In this document: in pieces, positions 23,429 through 35,000 of the stretch | Numbering within the stretch: position 1 is the first letter of the stretch | Layout of the letters: the number at the start of each line of letters is the position of its first letter | Origin: Watersipora subatra | Lineage: Eukaryota > Bryozoa > Gymnolaemata > Cheilostomatida > Watersiporidae | Assembly (NCBI RefSeq): GCF_963576615.1 | Contig: NC_088708.1 | Location: forward strand, 5,518,001 to 5,582,000 | Length of the DNA stretch: 64,000 bases | Direction of reading: 5' to 3' | Made by a program: the position numbers and the translations under genes | The notes under the pieces: generated by a model | The model's input: only the letters and a program-made list of their open reading frames with translations | Told to the model about the DNA's origin: nothing | The model's database searches: none

Positions 23429-24982
23429 TTTCGTCATTTCAGTACCTACTGTACATATACTTTGTTTATGTCAATGTTCAAATATTGTAGATTCGCTATA
23501 TTTGTCTGAGTAATTAGAACGTTACATTTTTTATGTTTTGCGACTTTATGCATATTTTGTTTGTATGTTTTAGATGTGTGTCTGTATCTGAAAACTGAGT
23601 TTTTGGTTTTATTACTGAATATGCAAAATATTTGTAAATTGGATATTGTACATTGCATATTTTTTGTAACATGTAATACTTGTATACTATATCATAAATT
23701 TGATAGTTGTACCACCAGCCCTTAAAATCCCATAGTCAAATAAGTAGATGTCTCAGTTTTTTCTATCATAATGTTAAAATTGTGAGATTAACATTTTAAT
23801 TATCAATTATTAAAATACATGTAATTACTATTTCTGCTGCAAATCTGTCAGTGTAGCCAAAGCAAAAAGTTTAGACATCTACAACTTATAAGGTCAAAGT
23901 AATTCTCAAAATGTTTGCAATTTATTTATTCAAAAAGCGGATTTTACCAATTATTTGATGTACAATTTTGGAGTTATCCTTTCAAACATCTAAGAAAGAA
24001 AAACTCCCAATATATGGAATTTACCAACAAAGTAAAGAATGGGAATTGTTGTAGTTAAGTAACCCTAGCCACTTTTTGAAGTGGGTTTTTGGAAGATAAA
24101 AGTTAGCTTCTCAGTAATATATTATCAATTGGAGGCGCGGCCTTTCCGCCGCCACCGTTAACTAGCTATGACGTCATTGTCTAAACTCTCATAATCGTAA
24201 ACTCAGACTGTGGCTACGGTCAATAATAATTGACCGTAGGTAAAAATTGACAAATTTTAGCAGCCTGAGTTTTACTCACAAACAGTATCACCGTCACGGT
24301 TTTGTATGGCCTGTGGTAAATTAGATCATCACTATGCCAAGATCTAAAGTAGCGCTGCATTATTCTCTCCGATTTTTTCGTTTGCACTAGAGAGATTAAA
24401 AATATGATACGTATACTGGCAGCTGTTATTTAATTTACGTTATTAATTAGCGCGAGTACTTGCTGTTGCCCACGTAGAATAAAATCTTTAAAAACTATAA
24501 CCAAGCAAATATGTTATAGCGGTGTTTTTATTTTACTTGAAAGTAAATGTATAATGGGCCTTATGATCGGGCTACACGGTATTAATAACTACATAATTGA
24601 ATATGATTCTCAAAAAAACTTGATTAATGTTCTGGGCATAATCTTAAAACACTATTTTAAAGCAAATTTTGGTAGACAACACTTGGGTTTTCCGCCTGGT
24701 GTTAAGACGTACAAAGTTTTAGTATTGCCAACACTTGGTGAGCTGTCTACATAGAGTTAACCAAGACAAAACACAGGCTCTGTGAGGTTTATTTCAACGT
24801 TTTTTTTGTATTTTTCTTTTACTTTTATTCACAGACATTGCAAAGCTGAGTTTGATTGGAAACTGAAGTCGCTTGAATTCAAAGGGCAGACCCGACAGAA
24901 TTCATAGGGGTTTTGGAATGGACACATTTTCACCTTTATGTTTGTCTACAGAAGAAAATCAGTGCTTTCTATCACATAACAA

Positions 24983-25243
24983 GCCACAACCTAGATAACT
25001 ATACAACACGAGTTGCAAGTATCTGACTGATAAAGGCTATTGGGCTATTCATCATAACATTTACGCAATTTGGCGATTGGCTCAACATCAGTGCACACTC
25101 TCTTTTTGGCATATATAAGTAAGTCAAACATCTTCTCAAGAATAAGTATGCATGTTATTAACAGACAGAAAGAAACACTTGTTAACTAAATGAACACCTT
25201 TTTGCTATATTCACATATTATTGTCCTTTTCAAGTTTCAAAAA
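24983..25243 (+). repeat. Dispersed repeat copy 2 (partner at 18963-19197)
   Basis: Same order of shared blocks as copy 1, with about 25 bp more in the middle (CTCTTTTTGGCATATATAAG). It lies directly beside the Helitron helicase fragment. Confidence 0.75.
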
Positions 25244-25333
25244 TTGAAACCTAAAAAGAAGTGAATTCCATAGAACTTCTGTCAAAATAGTAGCCCTTAA
25301 AACATAAGTCATCATCTGTTTAATAACTAATTA

Positions 25334-25597
25334 AGTTTTATTGCAAAGCTTTGGTGGGTCTAAGTTTCAAAGAACAATAACTGGGGCTCCTTTTTCCAAA
25401 ATATGATTATGGTGAGACAGCCCTGCAGGTGGTTGGTCATTTAGAAATTTTATTGGATTGTTAACGATTTCATCTAAATCAACCATTTTGTCAACCGAGT
25501 TGTAGCTCTTGTGTCTACTAGGTAGTTTGTCAAGGAGTATGGCATTTGTTGAATCAACAACATCATTCTTAGCAGCAAGAATGGCCCATGACTTCAA
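25334..25597 (-). mobile_element. Helitron (PIF1-type) helicase C-terminal fragment
   Basis: The minus-strand frame reads ILAAKNDVVDSTNAILLDKL, then KSYNSVDKMVD, a degenerate YPxEFLN (NNPIKFLND), PPAGLSHHNHILEKGAPVIV, a stop, then NLDPPKLCN. This follows the conserved C-terminal block of Helitron Rep-helicase and other PIF1-like helicases (LPG..Y.S.D, EFLN, GLP.H.L.LK.G.P..LLRNL.P..LCNGT). The stop replaces the Arg codon of RNL. Only about 85 codons are left and no Rep domain was seen nearby, so this is a dead fragment. Plain rolling-circle DNA transposon. Confidence 0.8.
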
Positions 25598-28500
25598 AAA
25601 TTACCTCAGAGTATGTTTTGATCTGAGAATCTACCTGAAATGTTAGGAAACATCTTGGACATAAGTTCTGATCATTTTGGAACAAAAAATAATGCTTCGC
25701 AGTGGTGAAAAAAGTTTTTGATGATTTGTGTCATGCAAATGTGAAATTTCAAATTGGCATAAAACCAGGTACACGAACAAACATATTTGCCATTTACATA
25801 TTAGAGTGTATTGCATTTGTTGATCAGGCAGTTGTTTAAAAAAACTCATCTCAAATAACAAATCCAACACAACTAACAAAAGCCTAAATTATAATATTCA
25901 TACAATATTTAAATACCAGTGATCTATTAGTTTGGTGAGGAATTGCTAGAATATCTGTACTAATTTTTATGAGTCTATTTAGTACCACTTGGCTATAAAG
26001 AATTTATGTGATTTTCGCTCATTGGAAAAACATAAAATGTGTAAAAGCTCTATTCTTTTTTATACTGTAAATGTAATGCTTAGATTTATTATCTTTGCTA
26101 ATATTTCATTTTCTATCTTTGATACAATTACCAAAACAAAATGTTTTCATTCAACGATTTCCTTCAACTTGTTTTTGAGTGCACCAGGGAAGAATGATTA
26201 CCTGCGACATAATCGTATAAAAAACAGGCAACTGCTCAACACACTGTGGTTAAATAGGTTTAAAAAACATAATATATGAGAAAGTATCACAGTTTGTATC
26301 GATTTAGATCAATCATACAATTGCATAACGAAAGGTTTATCACCGAAATGACAAATAGTTTACATACCTTTTAGATGGAGATGGTTAAATGTGATTCCTA
26401 TAATCTAACATTACTTCATCAAAGTTTTAAAGATGAAAACTTCAATCATTTGTATTCTATTGCTGCTTTCACCGAAGCGCATTTCAAGTAAAGATAACTC
26501 AGGAAAAACATTTTGTATAGTCATATAGATAATGCATCTTGAGTTAGTATACATTTATGCATAATAGGTTAACAAAAATAGAATTTCAGAGTTTTAGCAT
26601 ATAATTAGCAAATCTCAGAAATGAGAAAAATATTGTCAACTTTGAATTGAGTAAAGCTTGCTCTTTTAAAAAAGCTTGAATTTCACCAGAACTCACTTTA
26701 ATTCCTTTTATAATCAATTATTAATTGTTGTCAACATTCTATGTAATATATGCAATACACTGTCTAGAAATTGAAGCATTCAGACAGTATGTGCTACTTT
26801 CCGTGTTTGTGTCTTTCCGTACTATATTTTTTATATGAGGGCGAAAAAGCGAAAGTGAAAACAAAGCATCACCAAGTTTGTCACTATTTGGGCAGTATAT
26901 ATTTATTGGCTATATTTAATTTGTTTGGTATTATATTTTGAATGCAAGATGTTTTGTTTTTAATTGATTGGTGACAGAGCGTACAAACTATTTTTGTTCT
27001 TTTTATTTGGATATTTTGCTAGTGAATTTTAATAAACTTGCAATTTTTTGGTAGGATAAGCTAGAAAATTATGTTATTATGAGCATAAAATCTGAATTGT
27101 AAATATTTTGCACCCATTGGACCTTCTTTGGACTCACAATATGTTACCAGATCATGCGACCGTTAAGAGAAAAAGAGAAATTTCATTTCTCCCTCGTTAA
27201 ATTTGTACATCGCATTAAAATAATAGAAAATACTCCTAATAAATATTAATTCAACAACAATGATAATAACAATTATAGTACATGATAAAACAATTTACTC
27301 AGTTCCATTTTATTTTGGTAAAAACTAAATTTTTTGATGTAATAGGTTGCTTTAAGAAAATGCTAATCAATATCTGTACCAATTTACGAGTAAACTAAAG
27401 AAAGTAAACTTGATATTCAACCTTCACGTGTAATGTCTACAAGTCTGCATGTGGCATTCAAATACAGGGTGGCGCTGTTTAACGTGGCTGTTTAATTGAT
27501 GTTTAACTGGCTGAATTTGATGATCGATTTTCTCAGGTACAGTCACTAAAATCATGCCAACCACTACAGCAACAACGAAAGAGTTAATCGTTATTGATAT
27601 GACTTATTCATTTTGGTCCCATTTTGTGGAAACTTCTACTGATCACTTTCTATTATGGGTTCATACAGATCAAAGAATTTAAAGTGCCGGTCAAATAGCG
27701 GTGGTGTTCACTTAAAGGACGGTGATGTATTTTTCAACCTCTTTTCTATAGTTTTTCTATTTGAATGCCGTTCTATTTAAGGCGGCATTCAAAAAAAGGC
27801 GGCATTCGAATAAAGGTGGCATTAGAATAGAGGTTTTTCATGATATACATGTACAGACGCTTTCCAATTTACTAACGAAATACGTTCTGAATGGTCGCTC
27901 GTTAAGCGAATTTGTTCATATATTGTCAATTTTTTCATATGTTATCAAGTTTCTCCATATCTTTTAAGACTCCATCTTTTCTTCTTAATGATCACGAGTT
28001 GTATCGGCACGGTACCGTTTACATGCTCCATGATCGGTCTTTCTGTTTGTAACTCGTACTGATGGTCGAATAATTCGTGTTATATGCATGTGCAACACTC
28101 ACCATCTTTTCACCAGCATCAAGCTACTTTACTATTGCCACTTTCGTTTCAAATGAAGTGGCTTGCCACTTTTTTACACTTCCACTATCACTAGAAGCCT
28201 TTTACTTTTCTCCAACCATATTGTATAATGAATGCAAATACATTAAACAGATGCAATATAAAGTCTAACCTATGGAATCTCTGTACGAGCATCATATCTA
28301 CTGTTTTTATTTTTGAACAATTTTTGCATACACGCAACACCGTTTGTATTTACCATTGTATGTCACATGAATGTTTGCAAGTAGAATAGTGTCTGTATAT
28401 GTTTATGCAAGCGGTTTGAAATACCTCACAAACAAGACTTCGGTGTCATTGTAATTTTTTTATTGTTTCAACCTACATGAAAGGCCATCATGAAGAAGGT

Positions 28501-29052
28501 TAAAAATAGTTTACACATGATATATTATTATTTGCTTGTAAAAAACCAAAAGCAGCGATTACATGAATTTGTGCTCACACTTTTATTCACTATAATTAAG
28601 TATTTTAGTTAGTTGGAATCAAACAAGAGTAATTTGTAGCATATTTTACGGTATATTTGTGTTACTCAATTTTGGACAAAATGTATTATATAATAGATGA
28701 CCAAGGTTTTTTTAACTAACCAGGCTGTTGATGATTTCATTTCTTTCATTTTCGTAGATTATTTATTATGCTCAAATATAGTTTATGTGAATAAGGATGC
28801 ATTTAGGGTCATGTCTCAGTATATTTTATTTGAAGGGATTGTGCATGTTATTATCATATTACATGTAGATACGTTGATATAAGTTTAACGAAAATCCGTG
28901 TTGCAAAGGGCATTATTAGAGAATAGCTTTAGGCTAAATTTAGCATAACCGTGCATATAATTGCTTCATGTAATGTAGATGGTGTTCATTACATTGCCTT
29001 TGTATATCAAGGACAGTATGCTGGACATTTGATATTGGATGTCGGATAAAGG
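25598..29052. other. Intergenic DNA upstream of TBC1D16
   Basis: AT-rich, with scattered short frames that match nothing I know (25643-25879, 25989-26279, 27761-27967, 28077-28268). A small imperfect repeat of GGCGGCATTC lies at 27779-27828. The TBC1D16 promoter and 5' UTR should be in the last few hundred bases; no TATA box or clear initiator was identified. Confidence 0.5.
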
Positions 29053-32000
29053 ATGGATAAGTTTCCAGCTACCACCAAATTACAAGAGCCATTTTCAAAA
29101 CTCTTTGAGAAAGCCACGTCTCTTTTCGGATTGTCAACTAGCGGTTCGAAGGCTCCAGTCTTAGATGGTGAAATAGTATATAGCAAAAACAATGTATGCG
29201 TTCACAGCAATGGCAGTAAAGATCCAGTACCAGGTTATCTCTCGCTTCGGTGCTCAAAGGTGACTGACTTATTCTTTCTGTATCTGTTTGGATATTGTTA
29301 AGCTGAAAATAGATTTAGAATAATGTTGATTTGGCTATTAGTATGTATATTACTTAGATTCACTACTCATTTCAGAAGCGTTTTGGATTAAAATTGCTTC
29401 TTTTTAGAGTTTATATAAATTTTCTCAAAGTGTACCTTTTTGTTAGGTTGAGAACCAAGCTAACCCTACATTGATCTTGCACTGGGTTCCAAACGTGACC
29501 ATCAAAAAAAATCCACAAAGCTTGGACAGTCCAGTAGGAAGCAGTTCAAAGAATTCTAGTTCTGCTCAACTGTCGAATTTAGATGATGCCGCAAAAACTT
29601 ATGGACAAGAAGATACGAAGCAAAACAATGAGCTCATTGGCAATACAGGTAGTGAAGAGCTCACTGAAGACGAAAACACGAGAATTAGTAATAAAGAAAA
29701 TATATCCGAGACTGAGAGAGAAACAGTAAAATCTGGTAGCGACAGCAACCAAGCGAAAAGACTTACTCAAAATGAGCATAATGAAAAAGGGGACGAGGCA
29801 GCATTTAACGAGCTCCCAGATGAGGCTGCTACTCTCGGTGTAGCTAGCCAAGCAGATGATCATTTACTGGTAGATGGAATAAGCGTGTGTAATATCAATG
29901 ATGATACATCACCGGAGTTACCTTCAACAGGCAGCTCTGTCTTAGATACATCTACATCATCTGCAGATTTTTGCTATGACCGAGATACAATTATTAGCAT
30001 GACTAGCAGCAGTGACGAAGATGAAATGTGTAATGTTTCTACAAAAGCTGCCTTACCAAATACAGGTTCTCCTCACAAACGACCTTTGTCCTTATCTGTT
30101 AGTTCTTATGCTACTGGCCCTCTCAGTCCAGTATCTCTCAAAGTCACAGCTGATATCGAAAACAGTTCTAGTGATAGCTCTACAGGATGCCTTGATTCTC
30201 CCCAACCTATTTCTCCATCTGGTTTGTCTGATCTTTCATCCATGTGCGATATCATCAGTTTGACTGCTACAGCAGAGATGATTGCCGATTCACGTAGAAA
30301 ACTACAGCCAGCAGCAAGTGATGTCATTAGCAATTCAGAACAAATTCCATCCAGACCTAGTGTTTTTTCTGTAAATCTAGGTAGGTTGACCCCTTGTAGG
30401 GAAAATTTTTCGAAAAAGTTTTTGTCATGATTCAATTTAGGATTTATGTTTTTTGTTTGTTTTAAGCAATTCCTCAAAACAATGTATGTTGTAACTGACC
30501 TTATGTTAGTCACAACATATACGTCAGTTAGTGGTGTTTGTGAATAATTTCTATGGAAATACATCGCAGAAGATCTATCTTATGTTACTAGGTAAAAACA
30601 CTCAAAGTATATTACACAGTACAAAACAATTTTGTGGCATTAACAGGTGTGATGAGATCCCTTCGACTCTTTTTTGCGGAAGGTGGAAACAACTGTGGTC
30701 AATTGGTTATCGCAAGCCGAGAGAGTCAATACAAAATATTTCACTTCAACAATGGAGGTCTAGATAAGCTCGCGGAGCTGTTGCAGGACTGGAATCTGTT
30801 TCGATCACCGAGAAATAAGGTTTGGTAAATGGATCATTTTACATGTTATGAGTTTTATGCTGCTATAACAAGTTGCAGAAATGAATTTTTTCAGCACCTC
30901 TGTACATAGTCACACATGCATGTTCTTTGGAGGGTGCAGTAGAGGAATTTTAGGCAATTCTGTTAACTTTAAATTAAAATGCGACTGGAATGTTTTTTCA
31001 GACACAAACATACAAAGACACAAAATATAATATAGCGTAACAATCCTAACAGGTAGTCAATAAAGTGCGTTTTTGATGCCGAAAAAGCACTTTGCCATTT
31101 AAAATGCTTAGCTATTTGAGAGAGTGAAATCATACAACCACTTTGGTCAATGGAAAGCCAAAATTTAAATGCATGCCTAAAATGACCAGACTATTTTGTT
31201 CCAATGCATATGAGATATATTATGCATTAGACGCTGTATGTTATTGTCAAAAAAGCTTTGCTGTTTGCTTAATCTTTAATCCCTACTTTAAAGTCCCTAC
31301 TGAGCAAGGATAGTCGTGCCATAAAACTAACAAGTCACTTTAGTAACTGCCACAAACATGACAAACTATTCTTGCTTCTGCTTCCTGTAAATTGGTGATT
31401 ATCTGTCAGATTACAATACTTGCCTGTTTTTCAGATTGTTATGTTGTATTATCTTCTCTAATTGCTACAATGTACACTTATAAGTTTTAGTTTCATGAAG
31501 TATTTATGAATGCATGTTTGACTTACATGTATAAGATTTATATATGCAGCGTTTGGGTCTAAAAGTGCTTGCTTGCAACTTTTTGTTACAAATCTGGTTG
31601 ATTAACAGAATAGGCATGCTTGTGTTTTAGATTTCAAGACCTGTAAACACAGACAAAAGTAATGTGTTGATTATTTTATTTTACCAAGTTTTAGATTGTT
31701 TGTGTGCAGCATCTCTTTCCTCCTCACTCTGCCATAGCGTGAAGTGAATTGTTGCAGCCGTGGAATAAGGTGGCACGATCTTCTCTCACTCACTTTTTCC
31801 CGGTAGTGAAACCCAAAGCTAGGGATGAGGAGGAGTTCCACCCTGAACAGTCACTCTACCAGAAACTTGATGCAGTAGCATGGAAGGCCCTGATGAATAG
31901 TGATGGTCAGATCGCTGATGAGGTTAGCCTGAAAAAGGTGAGCTTATGTGTTCAAGATGGCTTCTCTAAGCAAAACTAATCAGATGAATAAGTAGTGTGT

Positions 32001-35000
32001 GTGTGTATTCAAGTGCTTCCAAACTTGACATGCATTTCACAACTTAGACTAGCACAACTTGTTTTGGTCTAGAAGCTAGCAAACCATCCTGCGTTAGCTT
32101 TGCTGTTTTAGAAAAAGGACTAGTTGGTTGGTTCTTAGTGTCCCATGTTCTGTGCAAGTCGGAGGATATCAAATTGTAGATCTCTCGGTTTGTCCACTCA
32201 CGGTTACCTTGTTAGTTGTGTCTAGCAATTTTAGCTTATCCTATGTGGGCAGTCAAACTAAGGATGTTATTGGGCAGCATTCCTTTGCAACGCATTCTTT
32301 GCTTTTAGCTGCTGCGTGCCAAACCATGCAGTAAAGCGCTGCTGGAATACAGGTTTTGAAGTCACAAAATTTAACTAGGTGTGATTTGAGCTTGTTCAAC
32401 CCCCCCCCCAATATTTATATCACCCCCCAATATTTATATCGAAGATTTGATGCTTCCTCCCTCTGTTTGTTTACTATGGCAGAAAGTGAATAGGCTTCGG
32501 ATTCTTGCTGCTTTTTCTTCTCAGCTTCTTTTAAATTTATTACATCTTGTAATAAAAAGCAATAAACAAATGTAACATTTCAATTAGATAGCTTTATTAG
32601 CAACTGAACCACAGTTAACACTAGCCAACTCGACACTGAATCACTGTTTCCATGATGCGCAGTACTTCGATGCAGCCCCCTCCAAAGTCGAGGGGATTGT
32701 ACGTTTACATGCTGCGCAGTGGTTGTCAGCAAATTAGCCAGAGAAGAGAAATTGTATAAATCGAATCGCTGGATGGATACATGGAATCGATCATGGATAC
32801 CGAACATCAGAAACGGGTCTTTTTATGCTTTTGCCGTCATTATACTTTTATTTACAATACACATTCACAACGTTTCACCAACCCTAACACAATTTTTACA
32901 AAAAATATATTTTTAATAAATATTTATTTAAGTAATATATTATTTAAATTTTACTTTAGGACTTGCCACCTATTTTTCGCAAAATGTTGGTATCGGTAAC
33001 AAAGTCCAGGAAAGTAATCACTTCATCATCCTCGTAGGAGCAGACCATAATTAAATTTAAGTGAAAAAAGATCGGAAGAACTTTTAAGAACAGTAACATT
33101 TAAATAATATATTACTTAAAAATACCTATTAAAAATATATTACTTTGTAAAAATTTTGTTAAGGTTTGTAAAACCTTGTGAATGTGTATTGTAAATAAAA
33201 GTATTATGACGACAGAAGCATAAAAAGACCGTTTCTGACGTTCGGTATCCATGATCGATTCTATGTTTCCATCCGGCGATTCGATTTATACAATTTCTCT
33301 TCTCTGGCTAGTTTGCTGAAAACCATGGCACAGCATGTAAACGTACAGTCCCCTCGACTTTGGAGGGGGCTGCATCGAAGCACTGTGCATCATGGAAACA
33401 TAGTGATAGTGAATAAGGCCAGCTGACCAGCTGGTAAGTAAGCCATAAGATAGGGGGATGAGTCATCCTAAGCTATTTATAGAGCACTAGCCGGGCATGT
33501 GTAGTCAGGAACAAAACTGAACTCTCGTGTTAGTGTATACATATCATACTTATCAAAATAGGTAATCCATGTCAGTTTTTGATCAACAACAGTTCGAAAA
33601 AATCTTTTAAAATGATTGAATTTCCTGCGGTTCTGTTTGTAAATGGGACAATTCACCATTGAATACTGAAAAGGTTGTTTTTCATATAAGTATAATCAAC
33701 TCAATACTATGACGTTGATTATAATTTCAAGTTGATCATATGTATATGATTATATTTATATGATTATATTGATATGATTATATTGATATGATTATATTTA
33801 TATGATTATATTTATATGATTATATTTATATGATTATATTTATATGATTATATTTATATGATTATATTTATATGATTATATTTATATGATTATATGTATA
33901 TGATTATATTTATATGATTATATTGATATGATTATATTGATATGATTATATTTATATGATTATATTTATATTTATATGATTATATTTATATGATTATATT
34001 TATATTTATATGATTATATTTATATGATTATATTTATATGATTATATTTATATGATTATATTTATATGCATTTTCTGATCTATTATTTAATGAAACTAAA
34101 ACAAAGATCTTAGTGAACATCCCATCATAACAAGTGGCTTGTGTTCATCAGTTGTTTGGTTGTTGTGTTTGTTAACAACACTGTTAATATTAGTAATCAC
34201 TAAAACTCCTGCATCTCTCTGTATGTTTAACTATTTTTCATTAAATATGTTTAGTTTTTTTGGTGAAAATTTCATGCTTTATCATTGAAATACATGTACA
34301 CAGAATAGTAATAAGGTAATCGTTTGACTCGCTGTAAATCTTCAAATATTGGAACATTTAAAGTGAAGCACCGCCAAAATTATTTGACCATCACGGCCTT
34401 ATGACGCACATATTTGCAAACCTGATAGAAACCGCCACTTAAACTTCTCTTATCAATTTCCGTAACACAAACTATGTTTGCCTCAATTATACCCAATATA
34501 ATATAGTATTGTTTACTCATAACTGCTTACAAACTCTCATTTCAGTCAGCTATTATTGTTTTACCGCTACAGCTCTTGAACTCGTGGTTGAACTCGCTGT
34601 TTCATATCCATGTTTAGTGCGTAGATTGAAACCATCAGTGAAAGTATAATACTATACTTCTGTCTAGTTTATGCCACTCTATACTCTAGTTTGTTTTTGT
34701 AATTCCAAAATTTCAATGAGGACTAGGAAAGTTTATTTGCTTTGAAGTTTCAACTCTGCATACACTCTGCTACCTGCACAACTAGACAACACGCAATCAC
34801 TTGGACCCAGCATACACAATAGAATATGCTAGAAAATAATGACTCAGTAGCAAAGAGTCTCCATCTGTTTAATAGTCCTACTCGCAGGTATTCGAAAGTT
34901 AAGCCCCAAATCTCTTACATTTTATCACGTTAGCTCAAAGACTAACATCGCCAATTACGTGTTCCTTTCTCCACAGGATTTACATTTGCATAAAATTGTT

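Larger units (their letters stand above)
21060..24982. other. Intergenic DNA, no firm gene
   Basis: This is spacer between the sulfotransferase and TBC1D16 genes. It contains the inverted-repeat element at 21888-22536 and an unrecognised frame at 23054-23428. At 24131-24176 there is a short GC-rich patch (GGAGGCGCGGCC, CCGCCGCC) followed by a consensus CRE (TGACGTCA, 24169-24176). An 11-bp-arm hairpin lies at 24214-24239 (CTACGGTCAAT, loop AATA). The GC patch with CRE could be a promoter, but I could not attach a transcript to it. Confidence 0.5.

Noticed and set aside
30106-30564. 152-codon minus-strand frame
   Set aside because: Antisense shadow of TBC1D16 exon 2, a long open exon on the plus strand.
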